Assembly: GCA_964577365.1 (NCBI GenBank)
Contig: CAZNYP010000004.1
Span: 1-64,000 of the forward strand
DNA from: JAGOVB01 sp964577365
GTDB taxonomy: Bacteria; Patescibacteriota; Minisyncoccia; Phycocordibacterales; PALSA-1337
Reading direction: 5' to 3'
DNA: 64,000 bases
Each line of letters begins with the position of its first letter. The stretch's first letter is position 1. The translations under genes and the position numbers were made by a program. The notes beneath the pieces are model-generated. The model was not told the DNA's origin, did not search any database, and saw nothing but the letters and a program-made list of their open reading frames with translations. Positions 1-7,802 of the stretch are shown piece by piece.

Positions 1-17
1 CGAGTGGTCTCCATGCA

Positions 18-272
18 GTGATCGAGGGCGAATGCATGTTCCTGAGAAATCCTCTCCAGGGCATGCGTGTGGCCGCGGCAAATCTGCGGCAAATCATGGA
101 TGGACATGCGCCGACGCACCTGTCCCAGATCACACCCGAACCTTGGGATGGTCCTGCCTTTGACAGCTTTGCCGAGACCGGCGTGAAGGCAACCGAACTC
201 CTCGGCCTGTGGCATGAGGCCACTGAGGATGTGGGACGACGAGTCGAGCGCTTCCGGGCAAAGAGAACCTGA
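18..272 (+). CDS. hypothetical protein, possibly 5'-partial
   Basis: No family recognised. The reading frame is already open at base 3, so the gene may begin outside the window; the GTG at 18 is only the first usable start inside it. The visible 84 residues are soluble, probably helical, and end in a charged stretch (VGRRVERFRAKRT). The base composition is more GC-rich than the AT-leaning housekeeping genes. A strong intrinsic terminator follows at 292-320, so this is a one-gene unit, like about ten other small genes in the window. Confidence 0.55.
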   Translation: MIEGECMFLRNPLQGMRVAAANLRQIMDGHAPTHLSQITPEPWDGPAFDSFAETGVKATELLGLWHEATEDVGRRVERFRAKRT

Positions 273-291
273 ACATCTCGATCTTCTCAAG

Positions 292-320
292 GCGCCGCGT
301 GCGAAACGCGGCGCTTTTTT
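292..320 (+). terminator. intrinsic terminator
   Basis: Perfect 9-bp GC stem (292-300 with 306-314), 5-nt loop, then six T. It closes the upstream small gene. Confidence 0.9.
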
Positions 321-324
321 CTAT

Positions 325-564
325 TTACAACAATGATAGCTTTTCCGCCCTACTCATCCTCTTTAGCTGCGCTTCCCTCGCCCGTGCTTTTGCATACGTA
401 TCTAAATTTTCTGAATACACTAAGGTCACCGGTCTCCTGATCTTTGTATAATGCGCGCCGTTTTTAGAATTGTTGTGTTGATGCACCCTCTTCTCTAGAT
501 CATTGGTAGAACCGACATAGAGTGTATCATCGGCGCATTTGAGGATGTATACAAAATACTTCAT
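325..564 (-). CDS. GIY-YIG nuclease domain protein
   Basis: Single-domain GIY-YIG protein of 79 residues, the usual length of the small YhbQ/UPF0213-type group. It opens with YFVYILKCADDTLYVGSTND, which contains both the Y-x2-YIL-like and YVGST elements, followed by the conserved Arg (DLEKRVHQHN) and the catalytic-region Glu (AREAQLKRMSRAEK). The family is thought to cut or process DNA, but cellular roles are mostly unknown. Its ATG directly abuts the stop of the upstream membrane gene (565) with no ribosome-binding site, so it is probably translated by coupling. Confidence 0.85.
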   Translation of the reverse strand: MKYFVYILKCADDTLYVGSTNDLEKRVHQHNNSKNGAHYTKIRRPVTLVYSENLDTYAKARAREAQLKRMSRAEKLSLL

Positions 565-1014
565 TTACACAAACAAACTCGCGAGAAGTGAGACGAGGAG
601 GAGCGTCACGAGGACTGAAAGAGAGTCAGAGAAGAATTTTTTCCACGCGAGTTTTGGATCACAGTTGCCCCACAAGATAGAAGACCCTACTGTCGGCACT
701 ACGAAACAGAGCCAGTTGAGCGCAACGAAACCGAGTGCGAGACCGAGGGTGACGCCATTTCGCATACTCATGAGTATGATAAATACAGTCGCAAATGCGG
801 TGAGAAATGAGAGGGCAATCTGTGCGAGATACGTCTTCCACATATGTGGCTTTGCTTCAGCTATCTTTTGATCCTGCTCCTCTTTTGAGAGTTTGTCAAA
901 ACCGAGATACTTCATATGTAACTTTCCCATCGGAGTCTGTGGCATATACCATACAGTCCCCACTACAGCTGCGATCACCGCACCGGCTAATGCAAGTAAA
1001 ATTATTGTTATCAT
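565..1014 (-). CDS. DUF1761-type membrane protein
   Basis: 149 residues with four predicted membrane segments: residues ~3-22, a soluble loop with the GFDKLSKEEQD motif, then ~62-82, ~90-110 and ~130-149. The layout and the WY...GK...W pattern match DUF1761, a family of unknown function. A second copy lies at 28527-28931. The start is supported by a TAAAAT box exactly 6 nt before the ATG with no Shine-Dalgarno, so the mRNA is probably leaderless. The GIY-YIG gene follows with no gap. Confidence 0.75.
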   Translation of the reverse strand: MITIILLALAGAVIAAVVGTVWYMPQTPMGKLHMKYLGFDKLSKEEQDQKIAEAKPHMWKTYLAQIALSFLTAFATVFIILMSMRNGVTLGLALGFVALNWLCFVVPTVGSSILWGNCDPKLAWKKFFSDSLSVLVTLLLVSLLASLFV

Positions 1015-1033
1015 GGGTATATTTTAACATAAA

Positions 1034-1059
1034 CAAAAAGACCGGTCACAGGACCAGTC
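1034..1059 (-). terminator. intrinsic terminator
   Basis: On the minus strand an 8-bp stem (one G-T pair; 1040-1047 with 1052-1059) is followed by TTTTT. The hairpin overlaps the stop codon of the gene ending at 1046. Confidence 0.75.
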
Positions 1060-1534
1060 CGCGCAGGGCAGTTTCGTAGGGAATACAATCCATCTTTCTC
1101 TCCCAGAGACTTTCAAAGTCGATTGTCGTTTCCCTCACACCTTTAGGCAGGTAAAGACGGCAATTTCCTTGGATAGTGTGGTGAGCGGTGTAATTCCCTT
1201 TCTGGGTATTTCTCCGCGTCCATTTGAAAACGAACTCAGTGTTGAGTGCACCGTCCCAGACCTCGCTCAAAATCAGGAACAGTCCAACGTCTTCCACGAT
1301 ACGGTGGCGTGGGACTATGCCCGTCTTGTCGGGGCGCCGATTATCACCTCCGCCGTTGCCGACGAGCCAAGAGCAGCGAAAATTTTGACATTCGTCTGGA
1401 CGATTCGTATATATGGTACAACCGCGATGTTCCTGACAGAAAGAGCAGGGTGTGTGAGGAGGTTTTCCGATACTCTCTACACCATGCGTAGTACAACAGG
1501 CCGTGCAGCCCCCGCAAGAGTTTTTGGTTTGCAT
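1046..1534 (-). CDS. YkgJ-like cysteine-cluster protein
   Basis: 162 residues. The N-terminus carries CGGCTACC, followed by CSFCQEHRGC and CQNFRC. This is the spaced cysteine layout of the YkgJ/UPF0153 putative zinc- or iron-chelating family. The exact function is unknown. The start is 6 nt downstream of the NTPase stop, so it is probably third in the SET-NTPase-Cys operon. Its composition is more GC-rich than those two neighbours and it has its own terminator, so it could also be a later insertion behind them. Confidence 0.7.
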   Translation of the reverse strand: MQTKNSCGGCTACCTTHGVESIGKPPHTPCSFCQEHRGCTIYTNRPDECQNFRCSWLVGNGGGDNRRPDKTGIVPRHRIVEDVGLFLILSEVWDGALNTEFVFKWTRRNTQKGNYTAHHTIQGNCRLYLPKGVRETTIDFESLWERKMDCIPYETALRGLVL

Positions 1535-1539
1535 ACTAG

Positions 1540-2079
1540 CTACACGCTAGCATTCTGAGTGGAATTGTAAAGATCGTGTAAAAGCTCTTCGATTTGCTTT
1601 GCTTTTTCCTCTCTATTCTCGGGAGTCAATTTTATTATGACAACATCTTTCCGTTTACGAATCAGATCGGTAAAATCATCCTGGTAAATTTCGGAAAGGA
1701 TCGCAATGCATATGTTGTTTGAATCTAGATACGACACCACTAGTTTTTTAAATTGTTCTGAATACAACTCCATCTGACCTATTTCATCAAGATAAAGAGT
1801 ATCGTTTATTGTAAAGGTAGAAATCTTTGGCAAAACGATGTCCAAGTTTTTAATGTCCACAAAATACCGTGAAACTTTGAATGGCGTATTGAAATTGACA
1901 TGAGCAAGTATCGAACGTTCACCCGCACTAGTTTCTATTTCAAATCCTACGCGTTCTCCGTTCTCTCTTATTTCATTTGTAACCAGACCGACTTTCTGGC
2001 GGGTATTTTGTAAAATCTTATTTAAAAGCGTTGTTTTTCCACTGCGTGGAAGAGCGGTGATCAGAATATTCTTTTTCAT
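1540..2079 (-). CDS. THEP1-like P-loop NTPase
   Basis: 179-residue P-loop NTPase. The Walker A motif is PRSGKTTL at residues ~11-18, and the Walker B-like motif is LYLDEIGQMEL around residue 96. Length, the VGLVTNEIRENGERVGFEI segment and the DEIG-ME motif fit the THEP1/NTPase_1 nucleoside-triphosphatase family, which hydrolyses NTPs in vitro and has an unclear cellular role. Its start overlaps the end of the SET-domain gene by 4 nt, so the two are translationally coupled. Confidence 0.8.
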   Translation of the reverse strand: MKKNILITALPRSGKTTLLNKILQNTRQKVGLVTNEIRENGERVGFEIETSAGERSILAHVNFNTPFKVSRYFVDIKNLDIVLPKISTFTINDTLYLDEIGQMELYSEQFKKLVVSYLDSNNICIAILSEIYQDDFTDLIRKRKDVVIIKLTPENREEKAKQIEELLHDLYNSTQNASV

Positions 2080-2567
2080 TTTTCTAATTTAGTCTGGATA
2101 TAGGCTGACAAGTACTTCCCATACTTTTTGAGCTCTGGGAGTAAATAATCTTGTCCTGTGATGATCTTTCTACAGAGTTCCGAACCACAGGCACATGTCA
2201 TAGAATAATCGAGATTATCCATCATCGCATAGTCAATTGTCAGTTCATCTCCTGCTTTCACATCCTCAATCGTTACAAATACGATATCACCCCGCATCCC
2301 AACATTGGGATTACAACTATGATTTATATACAGCATTGATTCATCTTGTTCCTCTTGAGAGACCGGGCAGACAAATAGATCGTCCGCGATTTGGAGTTCA
2401 GGGTGATTATCAAATTCAAGTGCTTTGACTTGCTGAGTAGTAAGTATATGTCCCGCTTTCACGGCTATGATTTCATCTTTTGCAATATCAGCAATTGCAA
2501 AAAGACCAAATCCCTGGATCTTGCTTGGTAATTTTTTCTGTGTTTTCGGTGATATCCAGGTTTTCAT
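2076..2567 (-). CDS. SET-domain lysine methyltransferase
   Basis: 163 residues covering a complete small SET domain. GFGLFAIADI is near residue 20, INHSCNPN near 81 (SAM and substrate site), GDELTIDYA near 105 (catalytic Tyr), and a post-SET CACGSELC cysteine patch near 124. SET enzymes move a methyl group from SAM to lysine; the target here is unknown. The start has a TATTTT box 6 nt upstream. It is first in an operon with the THEP1-like NTPase. Confidence 0.85.
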   Translation of the reverse strand: MKTWISPKTQKKLPSKIQGFGLFAIADIAKDEIIAVKAGHILTTQQVKALEFDNHPELQIADDLFVCPVSQEEQDESMLYINHSCNPNVGMRGDIVFVTIEDVKAGDELTIDYAMMDNLDYSMTCACGSELCRKIITGQDYLLPELKKYGKYLSAYIQTKLEK

Positions 2568-2584
2568 ATTAGTAAAATATGACC

Positions 2585-2923
2585 TTATTTCTTAAATGGT
2601 TGTAAAATTGAAGTCAAACTACTAGCAATCACATCGTGCTTAAATTTTGCTTTTCTTAAAATGATTTCCTCGTCGGCTGCCTCTTTAGTAGCACTCATGA
2701 TACCATCAGCCATTTTAGGTGTGTAACGTGCTGAACCATTTCTTATAAGTTCTGTTTGCATCTTTCCAATATTAAATTTCTTTTCATGCTCTAGGTGTTT
2801 AATATCTATTTTATAGACTTTCCACTCGTAGCAAATCTTATTTATTACAAGTACGATGTAAATAATCACCGCAATTATAATAAACCACCATGCTTGAATT
2901 AAATTGATAATTTGATTGATCAA
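2585..2923 (-). CDS. hypothetical single-pass membrane protein
   Basis: Family not recognised. One N-terminal membrane segment (~12-30, AWWFIIIAVIIYIVLVI) is followed by a charged, probably coiled-coil tail (KIDIKHLEHEKKFNIGKMQ). The frame starts with TTG, which is unusual here, so the start is uncertain. It lies 12 nt after the transporter gene upstream and may share its transcript. Confidence 0.6.
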   Translation of the reverse strand: MINQIINLIQAWWFIIIAVIIYIVLVINKICYEWKVYKIDIKHLEHEKKFNIGKMQTELIRNGSARYTPKMADGIMSATKEAADEEIILRKAKFKHDVIASSLTSILQPFKK

Positions 2924-2935
2924 ATTGATGGTACG

Positions 2936-3607
2936 CTAGCTCTTTATTATTAAAGGATTGAAATCTGTATCTCGATCATAGTGATCCTCATTTTCTGCTT
3001 TCTTGAGTTTATGGATCACATAGTATGTAACTGGAGTAAGTACTACCTCGACAGCGACCTTAAGAAACCAGCCTGAAAGGATTGAAGTGAGTAAAAGATT
3101 GTTTGGTAACACCGCATAAAGTGCGATTGTATAAAATAAAAACGTATTTACCCCCTCACCAACTATGGTTGAAGTGATTGTGCGGAGCCAGAGATGTCTT
3201 CCGTTTGACCAGACTTTCATCTTTGCCATGACATAGTCGTTGAGTATTCCTCCTGCCCACACCGCAATCCATCCACCGATGAGGATACGCGGCACAGACC
3301 CCAGCACTCGGGTATATGCATCATTTGCATCAAACCCAACTGCCGCTGGAAGCCACACGACGACCTGATACAAAACTCCCGCAATCACTGAAGCGAGAAG
3401 TGCTTGCCAAACCACACTGCGTGCCTTTGCGTATCCGTAAACCTCGGTCAAAATATCCGAGAAAATATAAGTAATCGGGAAATATAAAACTGTTGCCGAT
3501 ACTGTAAAGACACCGAGCTGTACTATTTTACCCGCCGTCACATCTGAAATAAGCTGAAATGCGATGTATAAGGTAGTAATGAGACCCAGGTATTTGTAAT
3601 GTTTCAT
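2936..3607 (-). CDS. yhhQ: queuosine precursor transporter (YhhQ/VUT family)
   Basis: 223 residues with about six membrane segments. Family features seen are the N-terminal LGLITTLYIAFQLISDVTAGKI, the YIFSDILTEVYGYAKAR stretch and a GGILNDYVMAKMK motif. Known members import queuosine precursors (preQ0/preQ1) for tRNA modification, so this cell probably salvages them; no queuosine synthesis gene is in the window. A TATAAT box lies 9 nt before the ATG. Confidence 0.85.
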   Translation of the reverse strand: MKHYKYLGLITTLYIAFQLISDVTAGKIVQLGVFTVSATVLYFPITYIFSDILTEVYGYAKARSVVWQALLASVIAGVLYQVVVWLPAAVGFDANDAYTRVLGSVPRILIGGWIAVWAGGILNDYVMAKMKVWSNGRHLWLRTITSTIVGEGVNTFLFYTIALYAVLPNNLLLTSILSGWFLKVAVEVVLTPVTYYVIHKLKKAENEDHYDRDTDFNPLIIKS

Positions 3608-3617
3608 AATGCCCCTA

Positions 3618-3775
3618 TTATACTCCTTTTAAATATTTTTCAATCTTCTCAATATCGATGATATCTTTTGGTCGATTGTATGCCCGTTTGAACTTGAGGA
3701 GATCCTCGAATCCGACAACGGGCACCCCATCAAAATACTCTGCGCGACTCAGGAGCTCCGTGAGTGTCGGAGGAA
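3618..3775 (-). pseudogene. C-terminal remnant of a nucleotidyltransferase-like gene
   Basis: An open frame without a start codon ends at a TAA at 3618-3620. It reads SRAEYFDGVPVVGF, EDLLKFKRAYNRPKD and IIDIEKIEKYLKGV. The G-x-PVVGFEDLLKFK-x-A-x-x-RPKD-x-x-DIEKIE pattern is typical of the C-terminus of predicted nucleotidyltransferases. No catalytic GS-x10-DxD part is present upstream. The adjoining membrane gene runs into this region in another frame and stops at 3749, so this looks like a deletion scar with the tail of a lost gene. Confidence 0.5.
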
Positions 3776-4153
3776 ATACTTCACCACTATATTTATTAAC
3801 GTCACAATCCCTCTTACAATCAAAAGTCCTGGGATAATAAATCCTACACCCACGATATTCATCGCCGCTAGATTTGGAAAATCTTGTCCATCTGAAAGAC
3901 TTATGTTGAACAAAAACGCCAGTGCAAGCACCAAAGCAATACTCATCACATACTTTAACAATTTATTTTTATTCTTGAGGTATCTATACAGAAAGCCTGC
4001 CAATACAGCAACAAAAATTATATTCAAAAGACTAGAAACAATCATTTCACTTAGAAGCCATCCACCTTGTAATTCGTTAATCACTTCTACAACAATGATC
4101 GCGAAACCGATGAGAAAGAAAATGACTGATGACATAAGTGGTATATTTTTCAT
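3749..4153 (-). CDS. hypothetical membrane protein, 4 TM
   Basis: 134 residues with four hydrophobic segments (~7-25, ~35-58, ~66-84, ~99-128). No family recognised. Its last residues (KYFLRHSRSS) are read from sequence shared with the nucleotidyltransferase remnant, so the natural C-terminus may have been replaced. It starts 10 nt after the stop of the upstream small membrane gene. Confidence 0.6.
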   Translation of the reverse strand: MKNIPLMSSVIFFLIGFAIIVVEVINELQGGWLLSEMIVSSLLNIIFVAVLAGFLYRYLKNKNKLLKYVMSIALVLALAFLFNISLSDGQDFPNLAAMNIVGVGFIIPGLLIVRGIVTLINIVVKYFLRHSRSS

Positions 4154-4163
4154 GTCTATAGTT

Positions 4164-4421
4164 TTACCCGGTCGCGAGCATCACCCACACAGCTGCAAAA
4201 ACGAGAACCACAAGTATTCCTGCGACGATTCTGAGGCTACGATTTGCGACCTTACCAGTGACAAATGTATAGCTGAGTCCAAGAAGATTGAAAAATACCC
4301 AAGCGAACACAAAGTCGAACACACCCCAGTTCCACCCATCCACAAAAAGCTGTCCGAGGATAGGGACAATGAGGGCTATTGTAGACCATTTTATAACTTT
4401 CAGTATTTGTGTCTTTGTCAT
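4164..4421 (-). CDS. hypothetical membrane protein, 2-3 TM
   Basis: 85 residues (MTKTQILKVIKW...), mostly hydrophobic with segments at ~10-28, ~34-53 and ~62-82. No family recognised. An ATG further upstream at 4514 would place the N-terminus inside tRNA-Gln and is rejected. The ATG at 4421 has TATACT exactly 6 nt upstream, the window-wide leaderless arrangement. Confidence 0.65.
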   Translation of the reverse strand: MTKTQILKVIKWSTIALIVPILGQLFVDGWNWGVFDFVFAWVFFNLLGLSYTFVTGKVANRSLRIVAGILVVLVFAAVWVMLATG

Positions 4422-4442
4422 AGGATAAGTATAGCAAAATTG

Positions 4443-4513
4443 CTGCGGGTCAGGGACTCGAACCCCAATACCTTGCGCCAAAGGCAAGTGTCCTACCATT
4501 AGACGAACCCGCA
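4443..4513 (-). tRNA. tRNA-Gln (TTG)
   Basis: Full cloverleaf: acceptor TGCGGGT/ACCCGCA with the U1-A72 pair typical of bacterial tRNA-Gln, anticodon stem CTTGC/GCAAG and loop CTTTGGC giving anticodon TTG, and a T-arm with TTCGAGT. CCA is not encoded. Confidence 0.93.
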
Positions 4514-4559
4514 ATGTAACCCCTATACATTACTATATATGAGTGGTTTAGCCAAGATT

Positions 4560-5549
4560 TTACGCCTTGAACAAAAGTAGCTCGAGTGCCGAATTATCCC
4601 CTATCTGTTTGCTCAAAATGACTGTGTCGATCACATGGACGAGTGTCTGTGCAGTGATATTGTTTTTTTCTTCTGCTAGTTTTTTCAAAAATGAAATATC
4701 GTCATCTGATAGATCGAGAGCATAGTCTTTTATATTTCGGAGGAGAAGCACGTAGCGTACTCGTTCGAGGACGAGTGATATAAAGAGTTGAGGTGAGGTG
4801 ATGTCTCCGAGGATCTTTAGGCCTTTTTCTATATTTTTTTCAGCAAGTGCAGAGATAAAACTATTTACACTTTCGATCTTTGGAGCACCGGTCACCCGTT
4901 CTACTTCGCTCATACTGATTTTCGAATCTTTTGAAAAGCTCACTATCTTTTGCAGGGTGCTCAGTGTATCTCGAAACGATCCATCGCCGAGGAGTGCGAT
5001 GAGTTCTGCCGCTCCTTTTTCGAGTGTAAATCCCTCTTTTTTGGCGACACTGACTACGAGGTCCTTGAGCACGGCCTGACTAGGTTTTTTAAATTCAAAC
5101 ACCTGGCAACGAGAGATGACGGTCTCTGGGAGCTTTTCCATTTCGGTAGTCGCGAGGATAAAGATCACATGTGCAGGTGGTTCTTCGAGGGTTTTCAAGA
5201 GTGCATTGAATGCCTCTTTGGTGAGCATGTGTACCTCATCGACGATGTAGACTTTGTATTTTGATTCGAGTGGGAGTACCGCGACGCCATCGCGGATCTC
5301 GCGGATATCATCGATACCTCGGTTCGACGCTGCATCGATCTCATATATATCATTGTCCGACACATCGAGCTCGTGGGCAAAGATACGGGCGATACTTGTC
5401 TTCCCCGTCCCACGTCCCCCGGCAAAGAGATACGAATGCGAAATACGACCGAGCTCGATCGAGCCCTTGAGTACATCGACGATGTGATCTTGGCCTTTTA
5501 CTTCAGAAAATTTGCTCGGTCGATGGGTGCGGTATAGTGCGGTGGTCAT
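4560..5549 (-). CDS. dnaX: DNA polymerase III gamma/tau subunit, short, no zinc module
   Basis: Clamp-loader ATPase. Walker A is GGRGTGKTS, DEVHM is the Walker B region, LLKTLEEPP and the SRC sensor motif (ETVISRCQ) follow. The protein is short (329 residues from this start) and has no tau extension. The four-cysteine zinc module that normally separates ARIFA-x-x-L from DAASNRG is absent: only about ten residues (DVSDNDIYEI) link them. The ATG at 5549 (MTTALYRTHRP) is preferred over the ATG at 5585 because it matches the family N-terminus and has TATACT 6 nt upstream. Confidence 0.92.
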   Translation of the reverse strand: MTTALYRTHRPSKFSEVKGQDHIVDVLKGSIELGRISHSYLFAGGRGTGKTSIARIFAHELDVSDNDIYEIDAASNRGIDDIREIRDGVAVLPLESKYKVYIVDEVHMLTKEAFNALLKTLEEPPAHVIFILATTEMEKLPETVISRCQVFEFKKPSQAVLKDLVVSVAKKEGFTLEKGAAELIALLGDGSFRDTLSTLQKIVSFSKDSKISMSEVERVTGAPKIESVNSFISALAEKNIEKGLKILGDITSPQLFISLVLERVRYVLLLRNIKDYALDLSDDDISFLKKLAEEKNNITAQTLVHVIDTVILSKQIGDNSALELLLFKA

Positions 5550-5574
5550 AGGTATAGTATACGTTTTATCTGTA

Positions 5575-5606
5575 TAAAAAGGCAAACCGCGGAATCAATC
5601 CGCGGT
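5575..5606 (-). terminator. probable intrinsic terminator
   Basis: 7-bp perfect stem (5586-5592 with 5600-5606); on the minus strand TTTGCCTTTTTAT follows, an interrupted T tract. It serves the small gene at 5629-5940 and overlaps the upstream region of dnaX. Confidence 0.6.
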
Positions 5607-5628
5607 GCGTGAGACCCAGACCATACAG

Positions 5629-5940
5629 TCAGGCGGGTTCGAGAACTGGTTCCAGCTCTTCCTCAAAGTAGGTAAAGAGGGAGCGAAGTTTGTCGATGGT
5701 CGCCGTCTCGGGATGCGGGGTTGTGCACATCGGCACATCAATGATGATGAAGATGGCGGGCGGTACTGATCCGTCGACCACACTCGCTTCCCCAATCTGG
5801 GACACGAGAGCTTTCGCCTGCAAGGTAAATGCTACCGTTGTACAATCAGTCATTGGCACCGTCTCAAAGACCTGGCCCATGTGATAGAGTTCGCGCAGGT
5901 CGTGAAGACCCATCGTGATGTCAGGGTTGGTGGTTTTCAT
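5629..5940 (-). CDS. hypothetical protein
   Basis: 103 residues, no recognised family, soluble, acidic C-terminus (FTYFEEELEPVLEP). Composition is richer in G+C than the flanking dnaX and dusB. It stands alone with its own terminator. A GGAGGAG sequence lies upstream but about 16 nt from the ATG, too far for a standard ribosome-binding site, so the start is not certain. Confidence 0.5.
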   Translation of the reverse strand: MKTTNPDITMGLHDLRELYHMGQVFETVPMTDCTTVAFTLQAKALVSQIGEASVVDGSVPPAIFIIIDVPMCTTPHPETATIDKLRSLFTYFEEELEPVLEPA

Positions 5941-5971
5941 AAAAAGAGAGCAATTTCTCCTCCATCCTACC

Positions 5972-6910
5972 CTATTCTCCTAGATATTCCAAAACCAGCT
6001 TTTCCACCTCTTCTGCAGAATTTGTCTCCATGAGTTTTATACGTAGATCTTTTGCATGATCGAACCCTTGCACATACGCCTTGTAGTGCTTTTTCATAAT
6101 GGCAAAATTTTTCTTGTCTCCTAAAAGCTCAGCAAACAGTTTTGTATGCTCGACGAGGGCGAGAAGTTTTTCTTTTAGTGTCGGAGTATGTCCAGAAAAA
6201 AACCAGGGGTTTCCAAAGATCCCTCGCCCGACCATCGCTCCATCTGCTCCACTTTCTTTTATTTTTTGATATGCATCTTCACGGCTCATCACATCTCCGT
6301 TTCCAATTATCTTTGTGTGCGGAGAGATTTTATTTCTGAGTGCTACTGTCTCTACTACATGTTCCCAATGCGCAGGTACATCAGACATTTCTTTTCGAGT
6401 ACGTGCGTGAATGGTGAGTGCGGCGAGATCCTGTTTCAAAAGCCCCTCGATCCATGACATATCTACTGTGTTGTATCCTACTCGAGTCTTGACCGATACA
6501 GGACCTTCGAACCCTCTTTTTGCAGCAGCGATGACAGCATAGGCTACTTCAGGATTTTTTATCATCCCCGCTCCTGCCCCTTGTTTTTCTATACTTTTAT
6601 CCGGACAACCCATGTTGATGTCCACTCCATCAAAACCGAGTTCGCGTGCAAGTTTTGCTGCCTCATACATCTTTTCTGGATGTGAGGTAAAGAGCTGGGC
6701 GACGATGGGACGCTCGGCTTCGGTATACCCGAGGTCGATGAGAAGGTGCTCACGGCCAGGAGAACAGAGTCCGTCTGCAGAGACGAATTCGGTCCAGGTC
6801 ACATCTGGCTTGCCATATTTAGCGAACATGCGACGAAAGGCCTGATCGGTTACATCAGCCATAGGTGCGAGGCATAGAAAGCCTTTTGGTAATCTGTCCC
6901 AGAAAGTCAT
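5972..6910 (-). CDS. dusB: tRNA-dihydrouridine synthase
   Basis: FMN-dependent reductase that converts uridine to dihydrouridine in tRNA D-loops. 312 residues, normal length. LAPMADVTDQAFRR is the N-terminal FMN-binding signature, NMGCPDKSI holds the catalytic Cys, VKTRVGY and IHARTRK follow, and IGNGDV and MVGRGIFGNPW are the C-terminal phosphate-binding motifs. Which Dus subfamily it belongs to cannot be settled by eye. A TAAAGT box 6 nt before the ATG suggests its own leaderless promoter inside the end of the gene upstream. Confidence 0.9.
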   Translation of the reverse strand: MTFWDRLPKGFLCLAPMADVTDQAFRRMFAKYGKPDVTWTEFVSADGLCSPGREHLLIDLGYTEAERPIVAQLFTSHPEKMYEAAKLARELGFDGVDINMGCPDKSIEKQGAGAGMIKNPEVAYAVIAAAKRGFEGPVSVKTRVGYNTVDMSWIEGLLKQDLAALTIHARTRKEMSDVPAHWEHVVETVALRNKISPHTKIIGNGDVMSREDAYQKIKESGADGAMVGRGIFGNPWFFSGHTPTLKEKLLALVEHTKLFAELLGDKKNFAIMKKHYKAYVQGFDHAKDLRIKLMETNSAEEVEKLVLEYLGE

Positions 6911-6914
6911 AGGC

Positions 6915-7802
6915 CTACTTTACGATAAGAGAGTGGAGGAGCGCAAGGGTGTCCTTGTTTCGGTCAGCACTCTTGAGCACAATGATAGCAACCTTTTCAA
7001 AATCCTTTCCGAGCTCTGGATATGAGAAAAGCGAGACCGAGGTGCGGCGTGCTTCGTCGGTAAATCCATTTTTTCCACCGGCATACTCAGACATATTGAG
7101 AAATGGGATAGAATTCGTCCACGTATGGGTGCGGATGCTTTTTGTTTTCTCTCGCGTAATTTCAAAGATCTCCGGACGGTTTTTTTCGATCCAGGTGACG
7201 ATCTTTACCATATCCTCGGTATTTGAAACATTGCCATATGAAAGGCCTGTAGGATCGGTAAATGCAGTATTGATAGCGCCAATAGACCATACAAATGCAT
7301 TCATCTTTGCGATGAATTGTGCCTTGCCATAACTACGAGCGAGGGCGGTACCTGCATCGTTGCTCGATACCATGAGGAGTGGATAGAGGAGCTCTTTTCC
7401 TGTGTATGTCTCGCCATGTACGAGCTTGCCAGTATTTCCCTCTTCACGGATGTCGGCCGCGGTGATGGTGATCTTTTTATTTGAAATCGTGTCGAGTGCA
7501 ACCACAGCGGTGACGAGTTTCGTGAGTGATGCGATAGGCAACACTTCTTTTGAATTTTCAGATGAGATGATGCGTCCAGTCGAGAGTGACGCTACGAGAA
7601 ATGATTCGGCAGAAACCTGAGCCCTGATCTCGGGAGCGAGTTTTACTGGAGCGATCGTCGCTGGTTTTACCGAATTCCAAAAAGACCAGGAGAGTGTACG
7701 CTCCTTTTGTACTATTTCGACTACACCTGACGCAAAGAGTATTCCGATCGTGATGGCCAACGTACAGCCAAACAAAAATGAAGTGACACCATTATTTCTC
7801 AT
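6915..7802 (-). CDS. D-alanyl-D-alanine carboxypeptidase (S11 family)
   Basis: Envelope enzyme that trims peptidoglycan stem peptides. 295 residues from the ATG at 7802: an N-terminal membrane anchor (~8-30), then the catalytic SxxK as SLTK (S92, K95) and SxN as SSN. The third motif, normally KTG, reads KNG (GGKNGFTDEARRT), an atypical residue. The longer frame from 7871 would overlap the upstream gene by 80 nt and is less likely; from 7802 the overlap is 11 nt. Neighbours are dusB, a possible FtsQ-like protein and serS. Confidence 0.85.
   Translation of the reverse strand: MRNNGVTSFLFGCTLAITIGILFASGVVEIVQKERTLSWSFWNSVKPATIAPVKLAPEIRAQVSAESFLVASLSTGRIISSENSKEVLPIASLTKLVTAVVALDTISNKKITITAADIREEGNTGKLVHGETYTGKELLYPLLMVSSNDAGTALARSYGKAQFIAKMNAFVWSIGAINTAFTDPTGLSYGNVSNTEDMVKIVTWIEKNRPEIFEITREKTKSIRTHTWTNSIPFLNMSEYAGGKNGFTDEARRTSVSLFSYPELGKDFEKVAIIVLKSADRNKDTLALLHSLIVK

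Noticed and set aside
1531..1552. Inverted repeat CTAGC...GCTAG between the NTPase and Cys-cluster genes
   Set aside because: Short, no T run, lies in coding and start sequence; probably chance.
4422..4514. N-terminal extension of the small membrane protein to an ATG at 4514
   Set aside because: It would be translated from the tRNA-Gln sequence; the ATG at 4421 has a promoter 6 nt upstream.
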